A stretch of DNA of 64,000 nt from Alitta virens (Eukaryota; Annelida; Polychaeta; Phyllodocida; Nereididae), in the NCBI GenBank assembly GCA_932294295.1, contig OW028580.1, forward strand, positions 10,197,374 to 10,261,373, given 5' to 3'. Positions 26,445 to 39,032 of the stretch are shown here, in pieces (position 1 is the first letter of the stretch; the number at the start of each line of letters is the position of its first letter). The translations under genes and the position numbers were made by a program. The notes under the pieces are model-generated. The model did not search any database, was not told the origin of the DNA, and saw only the letters and a list, made by a program, of their open reading frames with translations.

Positions 26445-28928
26445 TTGTTCACACTTTTTTTGTTTGTTGTTCACACTTTGTTTGTTGTTCACACTTTGTT
26501 TGTTTGTTGTTCACACTTTTTTTGTTTGTTGTTCACACTTTGTTTGTTTGTTGTTCACACATTTTTTGTTTGTTGTTCACACTTTTTTTGGTTTCTTGTT
26601 CACACTTTTTTTGTTTGTTGTTCACACATTTTTTGTTTGTTGTTTACACTTTTTTTGTTTGTTGTTCACACATTTTTTGGTTTATTGTTCACACTTTGTT
26701 TGTTTGTTGTTCACACTTTTTTTGGTTTGTTGTTCACACATTTTTTGGTTTGTTGTTCACACTTTTTTTGGTTTGTTGTTCACACTTTTTTTGGTTTGTT
26801 GTTCACACTTTTTTTGGTTTGTTGTTCACACTTTTTTTGGTTTATTGTTCACACTTTTTTTGGTTTGTTGTTCACACTTTTTTTGTTTGTTGTTCACACT
26901 TTGTTTGTTGTTCACACTTTGTTTGTTTGTTGTTCACACTTTTTTTGTTTGTTGTTCACACTTTGTTTGTTTGTTGTTCACACATTTTTTGTTTGTTGTT
27001 CACACTTCTTTTGGTTTCTTGTTCAAACTTTGTTTGTTTGTTGTTCACACATTGTTTGTTTGTTGTTTACACTTTTTTTGTTTGTTGTTCACACATTTTT
27101 TGTTTGTTGTTTACACTTTGTTTGTTGTTCACACTTTTTTTGGTTTGTTGTTCACACTTTTTTTGGTTTGTTGTTCACACTTTTTTTGGTTTGTTGCTCA
27201 CACTTTTTTTGGTTTGTTGTTCACACTTTGTTTGTTTGTTGTTCACACATTTTTTGTTTGTTGTTTACACTTTGTTTGTTGTTCACACATTTTTTGGTTT
27301 TTTGTTCACACTTTGTTTGTTGTTCACACTTTTTTTGGTTTGTTGTTCACACATTTTTTGGTTTGTTGTTCACACTTTTTTTGGTTTGTTGTTCGCACAT
27401 TTTTTGGTTTGTTGTTCACACTTTTTTTGGTTTGTTGTTCACACTTTGTTTGTTTGTTTTTCACACATTTTTTGTTTGTTGTTTACACTTTGTTTGTTGT
27501 TCACACTTTTTTTGGTTTATTGTTCACACTTTGTTTGTTTGTTGTTCACACTTTGTTTGTTTGTTGTTCACACTTTGTTTGTTGTTCACACTTTGTTTGT
27601 TTGTTGTTCACACTTTTTTTGTTTGTTGTTCACACTTTTTTTGGTTTGTTGTTCACACTTTTTTTGGTTTGTTGTTCACACTTTTTTTGGTTTGTTGTTC
27701 ACACTTTTTTTGGTTTGTTGTTCACACATTTTTTGGTTTGTTGTTCACACTTTTTTTGGTTTGTTGTTCGCACATTTTTTGTTTGTTGTTCACACATTTT
27801 TTGTTTGTTGTTCACACATTTTTTGTTTGTTGTTTACACTTTGTTTGTTGTTCACACTTTTTTTGGTTTGTTGTTCACACTTTTTTTGTTTGTTGTTCAC
27901 ACATTTTTTGTTTGTTGTTTACACTTTGTTTGTTGTTCACACATTTTTTGGTTTATTGTTCACACTTTGTTTGTTGTTCACACTTTTTTTGGTTTGTTGT
28001 TCACACATTTTTTGGTTTGTTGTTCACACTTTTTTTGGTTTGTTGTTCGCCCATTTTTTGGTTTGTTGTTCACACTTTTTTTGGTTTGTTGTTCACACTT
28101 TTTTTGGTTTGTTGTTAACACTTTTTTTGTTGTTCACACTTTGTTTGTTTGTTGTTCACACTTTTTTTGGTTTCTTGTTCACACTTTGTTTGTTTGTTGT
28201 TCACACATTTTTTGTTTGTTGTTTACACTTTTTTTGTTTGTTGTTCTTACATTTTTTGTTTGTTGTTTACACTTTGTTTGTTGTTCACACTTTTTTTGGT
28301 TTGTTGTTCACACTTTTTTTGGTTTGTTGTTCACACTTTTTTTGGTTTGTTGCTCACACTTTTTTTGGTTTGTTGTTCACACTTTTTTTGGTTTGTTGTT
28401 CACACTTTGTTTGTTTGTTTTTCACACATTTTTTGTTTGTTGTTTACACTTTGTTTGTTGTTCACACTTTTTTTGGTTTATTGTTCACACTTTGTTTGTT
28501 TGTTGTTCACACTTTGTTTGTTTGTTGTTCACACTTTGTTTGTTTGTTGTTCACACTTTGTTTGTTGTTCACACTTTGTTTGTTTGTTGTTCACACTTTT
28601 TTTGTTTGTTGTTCACACTTTTTTTGGTTTGTTGTTCACACTTTTTTTGGTTTGTTGTTCACACTTTTTTTGGTTTGTTGTTCACACTTTTTTTGGTTTG
28701 TTGTTCACACATTTTTTGGTTTGTTGTTCACACTTTTTTTGGTTTGTTGTTCGCACATTTTTTGGTTTGTTGTTCACACTTTTTTTGGTTTGTTGTTCAC
28801 ACTTTTTTTGGTTTGTTGTTCACACTTTTTTTGGTTTGTTGTTCACACTTTTTTTGTTGTTCACACTTTGTTTGTTTGTTGTTCACACTTTGTTTGTTGT
28901 TCACACTTTGTTTGTTTGTTGTTCACAC

Positions 28929-29354
28929 TTTTTTTTTTTTTTGTTCACACTTTTTTTGGTTTGTTGTTCACACTTTTTTTGTTTGTTGTTCACACTTTGT
29001 TTGTTGTTCACACTTTGTTTGTTTGTTGTTCACACTTTGTTTGTTTGTTGTTCACACTTTTTTTGTTTGTTGTTCACACTTTGTTTGTTTGTTGTTCACA
29101 CATTTTTTGTTTGTTGTTCACACTTTTTTTGGTTTCATGTTCACACTTTGTTTGTTTGTTGTTCACACATTTTTTGTTTGTTGTTTACACTTTTTTTGTT
29201 TGTTGTTCACACATTTTTTGGTTTATTGTTCACACTTTGTTTGTTTGTTGTTCACACTTTGTTTGTTTGTTGTTCACACTTTGTTTGTTGTTCACACTTT
29301 GTTTGTTTGTTGTTCACACTTTTTTTGTTTGTTGTTCACACTTTTTTTGGTTAG
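28929..29354. repeat. Module I copy 10
   Basis: T14 at 28,929-28,942; TAG at 29,352-29,354. Downstream of this TAG one forward frame stays open for more than 30 kb because no further stop-making variant falls in that phase. Confidence 0.92.
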
Positions 29355-31162
29355 TTGTTCACACTTTTTTTGTTTGTTGTTCACACTTTGTTTGTTGTTC
29401 ACACTTTGTTTGTTTGTTGTTCACACTTTTTTTGTTTGTTGTTCACACTTTGTTTGTTTGTTGTTCACACATTTTTTGTTTGTTGTTCACACTTTTTTTG
29501 GTTTCTTGTTCACACTTTGTTTGTTTGTTGTTCACACATTTTTTGTTTGTTGTTTACACTTTTTTTGTTTGTTGTTCACACATTTTTTGGTTTATTGTTC
29601 ACACTTTGTTTGTTTGTTGTTCACACTTTTTTTGGTTTGTTGTTCACACATTTTTTGGTTTGTTGTTCACACTTTTTTTGGTTTGTTGTTCACACTTTTT
29701 TTGGTTTGTTGTTCACACTTTTTTTGGTTTGTTGTTCACACTTTTTTTGGTTTATTGTTCACACTTTTTTTGGTTTGTTGTTCACACTTTTTTTGTTTGT
29801 TGTTCACACTTTGTTTGTTGTTCACACTTTGTTTGTTTGTTGTTCACACTTTTTTTGTTTGTTGTTCACACTTTGTTTGTTTGTTGTTCACACATTTTTT
29901 GTTTGTTGTTCACACTTTTTTTGGTTTCTTGTTCACACTTTGTTTGTTTGTTGTTCACACATTGTTTGTTTGTTGTTTACACTTTTTTTGTTTGTTGTTC
30001 ACACATTTTTTGTTTGTTGTTTACACTTTGTTTGTTGTTCACACTTTTTTTGGTTTGTTGTTCACACTTTTTTTGGTTTGTTGTTCACACTTTTTTTGGT
30101 TTGTTGCTCACACTTTTTTTGGTTTGTTGTTCACACTTTGTTTGTTTGTTGTTCACACATTTTTTGTTTGTTGTTTACACTTTGTTTGTTGTTCACACAT
30201 TTTTTGGTTTATTGTTCACACTTTGTTTGTTGTTCACACTTTTTTTGGTTTGTTGTTCACACATTTTTTGGTTTGTTGTTCACACTTTTTTTGGTTTGTT
30301 GTTCGCCCATTTTTTGGTTTGTTGTTCACACTTTTTTTGGTTTGTTGTTCACACTTTTTTTGGTTTGTTGTTCACACTTTTTTTGTTGTTCACACTTTGT
30401 TTGTTTGTTGTTCACACTTTTTTTGGTTTCTTGTTCACACTTTGTTTGTTTGTTGTTCACACATTTTTTGTTTGTTGTTTACACTTTTTTTGTTTGTTGT
30501 TCTTACATTTTTTGTTTGTTGTTTACACTTTGTTTGTTGTTCACACTTTTTTTGGTTTGTTGTTCACACTTTTTTTGGTTTGTTGTTCACACTTTTTTTG
30601 GTTTGTTGCTCACACTTTTTTTGGTTTGTTGTTCACACTTTTTTTGGTTTGTTGTTCACACTTTGTTTGTTTGTTTTTCACACATTTTTTGTTTGTTGTT
30701 TACACTTTGTTTGTTGTTCACACTTTTTTTGGTTTATTGTTCACACTTTGTTTGTTTGTTGTTCACACTTTGTTTGTTTGTTGTTCACACTTTGTTTGTT
30801 GTTCACACTTTGTTTGTTTGTTGTTCACACTTTTTTTGTTTGTTGTTCACACTTTTTTTGGTTTGTTGTTCACACTTTTTTTGGTTTGTTGTTCACACTT
30901 TTTTTGGTTTGTTGTTCACACTTTTTTTGGTTTGTTGTTCACACATTTTTTGGTTTGTTGTTCACACTTTTTTTGGTTTGTTGTTCGCACATTTTTTGGT
31001 TTGTTGTTCACACTTTTTTTGGTTTGTTGTTCACACTTTTTTTGGTTTGTTGTTCACACTTTTTTTGGTTTGTTGTTCACACTTTTTTTGTTGTTCACAC
31101 TTTGTTTGTTTGTTGTTCACACTTTGTTTGTTGTTCACACTTTGTTTGTTTGTTGTTCACAC

Positions 31163-31587
31163 TTTTTTTTTTTTTGTTCACACTTTTTTTGGTTTGTTGT
31201 TCACACTTTTTTTGTTTGTTGTTCACACTTTGTTTGTTGTTCACACTTTGTTTGTTTGTTGTTCACACTTTGTTTGTTTGTTGTTCACACTTTTTTTGTT
31301 TGTTGTTCACACTTTGTTTGTTTGTTGTTCACACATTTTTTGTTTGTTGTTCACACTTTTTTTGGTTTCATGTTCACACTTTGTTTGTTTGTTGTTCACA
31401 CATTTTTTGTTTGTTGTTTACACTTTTTTTGTTTGTTGTTCACACATTTTTTGGTTTATTGTTCACACTTTGTTTGTTTGTTGTTCACACTTTGTTTGTT
31501 TGTTGTTCACACTTTGTTTGTTGTTCACACTTTGTTTGTTTGTTGTTCACACTTTTTTTGTTTGTTGTTCACACTTTTTTTGGTTAG
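31163..31587. repeat. Module I copy 11
   Basis: T13 at 31,163-31,175; TAG at 31,585-31,587. Partner of the copy at 26,020. Confidence 0.92.
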
Positions 31588-33088
31588 TTGTTCACACTTT
31601 TTTTGTTTGTTGTTCACACTTTGTTTGTTGTTCACACTTTGTTTGTTTGTTGTTCACACTTTTTTTGTTTGTTGTTCACACTTTGTTTGTTTGTTGTTCA
31701 CACATTTTTTGTTTGTTGTTCACACTTTTTTTGGTTTCTTGTTCACACTTTTTTTGTTTGTTGTTCACACATTTTTTGTTTGTTGTTTACACTTTTTTTG
31801 TTTGTTGTTCACACATTTTTTGGTTTATTGTTCACACTTTGTTTGTTTGTTGTTCACACTTTTTTTGGTTTGTTGTTCACACATTTTTTGGTTTGTTGTT
31901 CACACTTTTTTTGGTTTGTTGTTCACACTTTTTTTGGTTTGTTGTTCACACTTTTTTTGGTTTGTTGTTCACACTTTTTTTGGTTTATTGTTCACACTTT
32001 TTTTGGTTTGTTGTTCACACTTTTTTTGTTTGTTGTTCACACTTTGTTTGTTGTTCACACTTTGTTTGTTTGTTGTTCACACTTTTTTTGTTTGTTGTTC
32101 ACACTTTGTTTGTTTGTTGTTCACACATTTTTTGTTTGTTGTTCACACTTCTTTTGGTTTCTTGTTCAAACTTTGTTTGTTTGTTGTTCACACATTGTTT
32201 GTTTGTTGTTTACACTTTTTTTGTTTGTTGTTCACACATTTTTTGTTTGTTGTTTACACTTTGTTTGTTGTTCACACTTTTTTTGGTTTGTTGTTCACAC
32301 TTTTTTTGGTTTGTTGTTCACACTTTTTTTGGTTTGTTGCTCACACTTTTTTTGGTTTGTTGTTCACACTTTGTTTGTTTGTTGTTCACACATTTTTTGT
32401 TTGTTGTTTACACTTTGTTTGTTGTTCACACATTTTTTGGTTTTTTGTTCACACTTTGTTTGTTGTTCACACTTTTTTTGGTTTGTTGTTCACACATTTT
32501 TTGGTTTGTTGTTCACACTTTTTTTGGTTTGTTGTTCGCACATTTTTTGGTTTGTTGTTCACACTTTTTTTGGTTTGTTGTTCACACTTTGTTTGTTTGT
32601 TTTTCACACATTTTTTGTTTGTTGTTTACACTTTGTTTGTTGTTCACACTTTTTTTGGTTTATTGTTCACACTTTGTTTGTTTGTTGTTCACACTTTGTT
32701 TGTTTGTTGTTCACACTTTGTTTGTTGTTCACACTTTGTTTGTTTGTTGTTCACACTTTTTTTGTTTGTTGTTCACACTTTTTTTGGTTTGTTGTTCACA
32801 CTTTTTTTGGTTTGTTGTTCACACTTTTTTTGGTTTGTTGTTCACACTTTTTTTGGTTTGTTGTTCACACATTTTTTGGTTTGTTGTTCACACTTTTTTT
32901 GGTTTGTTGTTCGCACATTTTTTGGTTTGTTGTTCACACTTTTTTTGGTTTGTTGTTCACACTTTTTTTGGTTTGTTGTTCACACTTTTTTTGGTTTGTT
33001 GTTCACACTTTTTTTGTTGTTCACACTTTGTTTGTTTGTTGTTCACACTTTGTTTGTTGTTCACACTTTGTTTGTTTGTTGTTCACAC

Positions 33089-33514
33089 TTTTTTTTTTTT
33101 TTTTTCACACTTTTTTTGGTTTGTTGTTCACACTTTTTTTGTTTGTTGTTCACACTTTGTTTGTTGTTCACACTTTGTTTGTTTGTTGTTCACACTTTGT
33201 TTGTTTGTTGTTCACACTTTTTTTGTTTGTTGTTCACACTTTGTTTGTTTGTTGTTCACACATTTTTTGTTTGTTGTTCACACTTTTTTTGGTTTCATGT
33301 TCACACTTTGTTTGTTTGTTGTTCACACATTTTTTGTTTGTTGTTTACACTTTTTTTGTTTGTTGTTCACACATTTTTTGGTTTATTGTTCACACTTTGT
33401 TTGTTTGTTGTTCACACTTTGTTTGTTTGTTGTTCACACTTTGTTTGTTGTTCACACTTTGTTTGTTTGTTGTTCACACTTTTTTTGTTTGTTGTTCACA
33501 CTTTTTTTGGTTAG
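33089..33514. repeat. Module I copy 12
   Basis: T17 at 33,089-33,105, the longest T run in the window, running directly into CACAC as at 6,705. TAG at 33,512-33,514, so total module length is still normal: the missing GTT reads as three extra T. Confidence 0.9.
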
Positions 33515-35050
33515 TTGTTCACACTTTTTTTGTTTGTTGTTCACACTTTGTTTGTTGTTCACACTTTGTTTGTTTGTTGTTCACACTTTTTTTGTTTGTT
33601 GTTCACACTTTGTTTGTTTGTTGTTCACACATTTTTTGTTTGTTGTTCACACTTTTTTTGGTTTCTTGTTCACACTTTTTTTGTTTGTTGTTCACACATT
33701 TTTTGTTTGTTGTTTACACTTTTTTTGTTTGTTGTTCACACATTTTTTGGTTTATTGTTCACACTTTGTTTGTTTGTTGTTCACACTTTTTTTGGTTTGT
33801 TGTTCACACATTTTTTGGTTTGTTGTTCACACTTTTTTTGGTTTGTTGTTCACACTTTTTTTGGTTTGTTGTTCACACTTTTTTTGGTTTGTTGTTCACA
33901 CTTTTTTTGGTTTATTGTTCACACTTTTTTTGGTTTGTTGTTCACACTTTTTTTGTTTGTTGTTCACACTTTGTTTGTTGTTCACACTTTGTTTGTTTGT
34001 TGTTCACACTTTTTTTGTTTGTTGTTCACACTTTGTTTGTTTGTTGTTCACACATTTTTTGTTTGTTGTTCACACTTTTTTTGGTTTCTTGTTCAAACTT
34101 TGTTTGTTTGTTGTTCACACATTGTTTGTTTGTTGTTTACACTTTTTTTGTTTGTTGTTCACACATTTTTTGTTTGTTGTTTACACTTTGTTTGTTGTTC
34201 ACACTTTTTTTGGTTTGTTGTTCACACTTTTTTTGGTTTGTTGTTCACACTTTTTTTGGTTTGTTGCTCACACTTTTTTTGGTTTGTTGTTCACACTTTG
34301 TTTGTTTGTTGTTCACACATTTTTTGTTTGTTGTTTACACTTTGTTTGTTGTTCACACATTTTTTGGTTTATTGTTCACACTTTGTTTGTTGTTCACACT
34401 TTTTTTGGTTTCTTGTTCACACTTTTTTTGGTTTGTTGTTCACACTTTTTTTGTTGTTCACACTTTGTTTGTTTGTTGTTCACACTTTTTTTGGTTTCTT
34501 GTTCACACTTTGTTTGTTTGTTGTTCACACATTTTTTGTTTGTTGTTTACACTTTTTTTGTTTGTTGTTCTTACATTTTTTGTTTGTTGTTTACACTTTG
34601 TTTGTTGTTCACACTTTTTTTGGTTTGTTGTTCACACTTTTTTTGGTTTGTTGTTCACACTTTTTTTGGTTTGTTGCTCACACTTTTTTTGGTTTGTTGT
34701 TCACACTTTTTTTGGTTTGTTGTTCACACTTTGTTTGTTTGTTTTTCACACATTTTTTGTTTGTTGTTTACACTTTGTTTGTTGTTCACACATTTTTTGG
34801 TTTATTGTTCACACTTTGTTTGTTGTTCACACTTTTTTTGGTTTGTTGTTCACACATTTTTTGGTTTGTTGTTCACACTTTTTTTGGTTTGTTGTTCGCA
34901 CATTTTTTGGTTTGTTGTTCACACTTTTTTTGGTTTGTTGTTCACACTTTTTTTGGTTTGTTGTTCACACTTTTTTTGTTGTTCACACTTTGTTTGTTTG
35001 TTGTTCACACTTTGTTTGTTGTTCACACTTTGTTTGTTTGTTGTTCACAC

Positions 35051-35452
35051 TTTTTTTTTTTTTTGTTCACACTTTTTTTGGTTTGTTGTTCACACTTTGT
35101 TTGTTGTTCACACTTTGTTTGTTTGTTGTTCACACTTTGTTTGTTTGTTGTTCACACTTTTTTTGTTTGTTGTTCACACTTTGTTTGTTTGTTGTTCACA
35201 CATTATTTTTATTGTTCACACTTTTTTTGGTTTCATGTTCACACTTTGTTTGTTTGTTGTTCACACATTTTTTGTTTGTTGTTTACACTTTTTTTGTTTG
35301 TTGTTCACACATTTTTTGGTTTATTGTTCACACTTTGTTTGTTTGTTGTTCACACTTTGTTTGTTTGTTGTTCACACTTTGTTTGTTGTTCACACTTTGT
35401 TTGTTTGTTGTTCACACTTTTTTTGTTTGTTGTTCACACTTTTTTTGGTTTG
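35051..35452. repeat. Module I variant lacking TAG (a)
   Basis: T14 at 35,051-35,064; ATTATTTTTA replaces part of two units at 35,202; CATG at 35,234. The site aligned with TAG is an ordinary TTG at 35,450-35,452. At 402 bp it is about one unit shorter than standard module I. Confidence 0.88.
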
Positions 35453-36029
35453 TTGTTCACACTTTGTTTGTTTGTTGTTCGCACATTTTTTGTTTGTTGT
35501 TCACACTTTTTTTGGTTTCTTGTTCACACTTTGTTTGTTTGTTGTTCACACATTTTTTGTTTGTTGTTTACACTTTTTTTGTTTGTTGTTCACACATTTT
35601 TGTTTGTTGTTTACACTTTGTTTGTTGTTCACACTTTTTTTGGTTTGTTGTTCACACTTTTTTTGGTTTGTTGTTCACACTTTTTTTGGTTTGTTGCTCA
35701 CACTTTTTTTGGTTTGTTGTTCACACTTTGTTTGGTTTGTTGTTCACACTTTGTTTGTTTGTTGTTCACACATTTTTTGTTTGTTGTTTACACTTTGTTT
35801 GTTGTTCACACATTTTTTGGTTTATTGTTCACACTTTGTTTGTTGTTCACACTTTTTTTGGTTTGTTGTTCACACTTTTTTTGTTTGTTGTTCACACTTT
35901 TTTTGTTTGTTGTTCACACTTTTTTTGGTTTATTGTTCACACTTTTTTTGGTTTGTTGTTCACACTTTTTTTGTTTGTTGTTCACACATTTTTTGTTTGT
36001 TGTTTACACTTTTTTTGTTTGTTGTTCAC

Positions 36030-36522
36030 ACATTTTATGTTTGTTCTTTACACTTTGTTTGTTGTTCACACTTTTTTTGGTTTGTTGTTCACACTTTTTT
36101 TGTTGTTCACACTTTGTTTGTTGTTCACACTTTTTTTGTTTGTTGTTCACACTTTGTTTGTTTGTTGTTCACACATTTTTTGTTTGTTGTTCACACTTTT
36201 TTTGGTTTCATGTTCACACTTTGTTTGTTTGTTGTTCACACATTTTTTGTTTGTTGTTTACACTTTTTTTGTTTGTTGTTCACACATTTTTTGGTTTATT
36301 GTTCACACTTTGTTTGTTTGTTGTTCACACTTTGTTTGTTTGTTGTTCACACTTTGTTTGTTGTTCACACTTTGTTTGTTTGTTGTTCACACTTTTTTTG
36401 TTTGTTGTTCACACTTTTTTTGGTTTGTTGTTCACACTTTTTTTGTTTGTTGTTCACACTTTGTTTGTTGTTCACACTTTGTTTGTTTGATGTTCACACT
36501 TTTTTTGGTTTGTTGTTCTCAA
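36030..36522. repeat. Module II copy 5
   Basis: ACATTTTATG at 36,030, TTCTCAA at 36,516. The spacing of 486 is four bases short because one 22-bp unit became an 18-bp unit near 36,120. Confidence 0.88.
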
Positions 36523-38533
36523 TTTTTTTGGTTTGTTGTTCACACTTTTTTTGTTTGTTGTGCACACTTTTTTTGTTTGTTGTTCACACTTTTTTTGGTT
36601 TATTGTTCACACTTTTTTTGGTTTGTTGTTCACACTTTTTTTGTTTGTTGTTCACACTTTGTTTGTTGTTCACACTTTGTTTGTTTGTTGTTCACACTTT
36701 TTTTGTTTGTTGTTCACACTTTGTTTGTTTGTTGTTCACACATTTTTTGTTTGTTGTTCACACTTTTTTTGGTTTCTTGTTCACACTTTGTTTGTTTGTT
36801 GTTCACACATTGTTTGTTTGTTGTTTACACTTTTTTTGTTTGTTGTTCACACATTTTTTGTTTGTTGTTTACACTTTGTTTGTTGTTCACACTTTTTTTG
36901 GTTTGTTGTTCACACTTTTTTTGGTTTGTTGTTCACACTTTTTTTGGTTTGTTGCTCACACTTTTTTTGGTTTGTTGTTCACACTTTTTTTGGTTTGTTG
37001 TTCACACTTTGTTTGTTTGTTGTTCACACATTTTTTGTTTGTTGTTTACACTTTGTTTGTTGTTCACACATTTTTTGGTTTATTGTTCACACTTTGTTTG
37101 TTGTTCACACTTTTTTTGGTTTGTTGTTCACACATTTTTTGCTTTGTTGTTCACACTTTTTTTGGTTTGTTGTTCGCACATTTTTTGGTTTGTTGTTCAC
37201 ACTTTTTTTGGTTTGTTGTTCACACTTTTTTTGGTTTGTTGTTCACACTTTTTTTGTTGTTCACACTTTGTTTGTTTGTTGTTCACACTTTTTTTGGTTT
37301 CTTGTTCACACTTTGTTTGTTTGTTGTTCACACATTTTTTGTTTGTTGTTTACACTTTTTTTGTTTGTTGTTCACACATTTTTTGTTTGTTGTTTACACT
37401 TTGTTTGTTGTTCACACTTTTTTTGGTTTGTTGTTCACACTTTTTTTGGTTTGTTGTTCACACTTTTTTTGGTTTGTTGCTCACACTTTTTTTGGTTTGT
37501 TGTTCACACTTTTTTTGGTTTGTTGTTCACACTTTGTTTGTTTGTTTTTCACACATTTTTTGTTTGTTGTTTACACTTTGTTTGTTGTTCACACATTTTT
37601 TGGTTTATTGTTCACACTTTGTTTGTTGTTCACACTTTTTTTGGTTTGTTGTTCACACATTTTTTGGTTTGTTGTTCACACTTTTTTTGGTTTGTTGTTC
37701 GCACATTTTTTGGTTTGTTGTTCACACATTTTTTGGTTTGTTGTTCGCACATTTTTTGGTTTGTTGTTCACACTTTGTTTGTTTGTTGTTCACACTTTTT
37801 TTGGTTTCTTGTTCACACTTTGTTTGTTTGTTGTTCACACATTTTTTGTTTGTTGTTTACACTTCTTTTGTTTGTTGTTCACACATTTTTTGTTTGTTGT
37901 TTACACTTTGTTTGTTGTTCACACTTTTTTTGGTTTGTTGTTCACACTTTTTTTGGTTTGTTGTTCACACTTTTTTTGGTTTGTTGCTCACACTTTTTTT
38001 GGTTTGTTGTTCATTTTTTTGGTTTGTTGTTCACACTTTGTTTGTTTGTTTTTCACACATTTTTTGTTTGTTGTTTACACTTTGTTTGTTGTTCACACAT
38101 TTTTGTTTGTTGTTTACACTTTGTTTGTTGTTCACACTTTTTTTGGTTTGTTGTTCACACTTTTTTTGGTTTGTTGTTCACACTTTTTTTTGGTTTGTTG
38201 CTCACACTTTTTTTGGTTTGTTGTTCACACTTTGTTTGGTTTGTTGTTCACACTTTGTTTGTTTGTTGTTCACACATTTTTTGTTTGTTGTTTACACTTT
38301 GTTTGTTGTTCACACATTTTTTGGTTTATTGTTCACACTTTGTTTGTTGTTCACACTTTTTTTGGTTTGTTGTTCACACTTTTTTTGTTTGTTGTTCACA
38401 CTTTTTTTGTTTGTTGTTCACACTTTTTTTGGTTTATTGTTCACACTTTTTTTGGTTTGTTGTTCACACTTTTTTTGTTTGTTGTTCACACATTTTTTGT
38501 TTGTTGTTTACACTTTTTTTGTTTGTTGTTCAC

Positions 38534-39032
38534 ACATTTTATGTTTGTTCTTTACACTTTGTTTGTTGTTCACACTTTTTTTGGTTTGTTGTTCACACTT
38601 TTTTTGTTGTTCACACTTTGTTTGTTTGTTGTTCACACTTTTTTTGTTTGTTGTTCACACTTTGTTTGTTTGTTGTTCACACATTTTTTGTTTGTTGTTC
38701 ACACTTTTTTTTGGTTTCATGTTCACACTTTGTTTGTTTGTTGTTCACACATTTTTTGTTTGTTGTTTACACTTTTTTTGTTTGTTGTTCACACATTTTT
38801 TGGTTTATTGTTCACACTTTGTTTGTTTGTTGTTCACACTTTGTTTGTTTGTTGTTCACACTTTGTTTGTTGTTCACACTTTGTTTTGTTTGTTGTTCAC
38901 ACTTTTTTTGTTTGTTGTTCACACTTTTTTTGGTTTGTTGTTCACACTTTTTTTGTTTGTTGTTCACACTTTGTTTGTTGTTCACACTTTGTTTGTTTGT
39001 TGTTCACACTTTTTTTGGTTTGTTGTTCTCAA
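38534..39032. repeat. Module II copy 6
   Basis: ACATTTTATG at 38,534, TTCTCAA at 39,026. The spacing of 492 is two more than standard, accounted for by two single-base insertions: T8 at 38,705-38,712 and GTTTTG near 38,884. Confidence 0.88.

Larger units (their letters stand above)
22654..27781. repeat. 5,143-bp tandem duplication, copy 1
   Basis: The copy at 27,797-32,924 is offset by 5,143 bp. Matching markers: TCGCCC at 22,904/28,047 and 25,160/30,303; T runs at 23,786/28,929 and 26,020/31,163; GGTTAG at 24,209/29,352 and 26,442/31,585; a TTAACAC variant giving TAA near 22,973/28,116; and a CTTCTTT variant at 27,005/32,148. One clear difference is a GGTTAG at 23,624-23,626 that is TTG in the other copy at 28,767. 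Alignment fails outside these limits on both sides. Confidence 0.92.
27797..32924. repeat. 5,143-bp tandem duplication, copy 2
   Basis: Second copy of 22,654-27,781. Because the extra TAG of copy 1 is absent here, the frame that is short in copy 1 (23,006-23,626) runs to 29,354 in copy 2. That single substitution is a useful copy-specific marker. Both module I copies inside keep their spacing. Confidence 0.92.
32925..36029. repeat. Array segment with last module I copies before the 36-50 kb domain
   Basis: Contains module I at 33,089-33,514, with the longest T run in the window (17), and the variant module at 35,051-35,452. About 34.4-36.1 kb is an additional copy of 52.9-54.5 kb at offset 18,489: TTCTTAC at 34,568/53,057, T run at 35,051/53,540, ATTATTTTTA at 35,202/53,691, ACATTTTATG at 36,030/54,519. 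No gene or unique DNA is seen. Confidence 0.85.
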
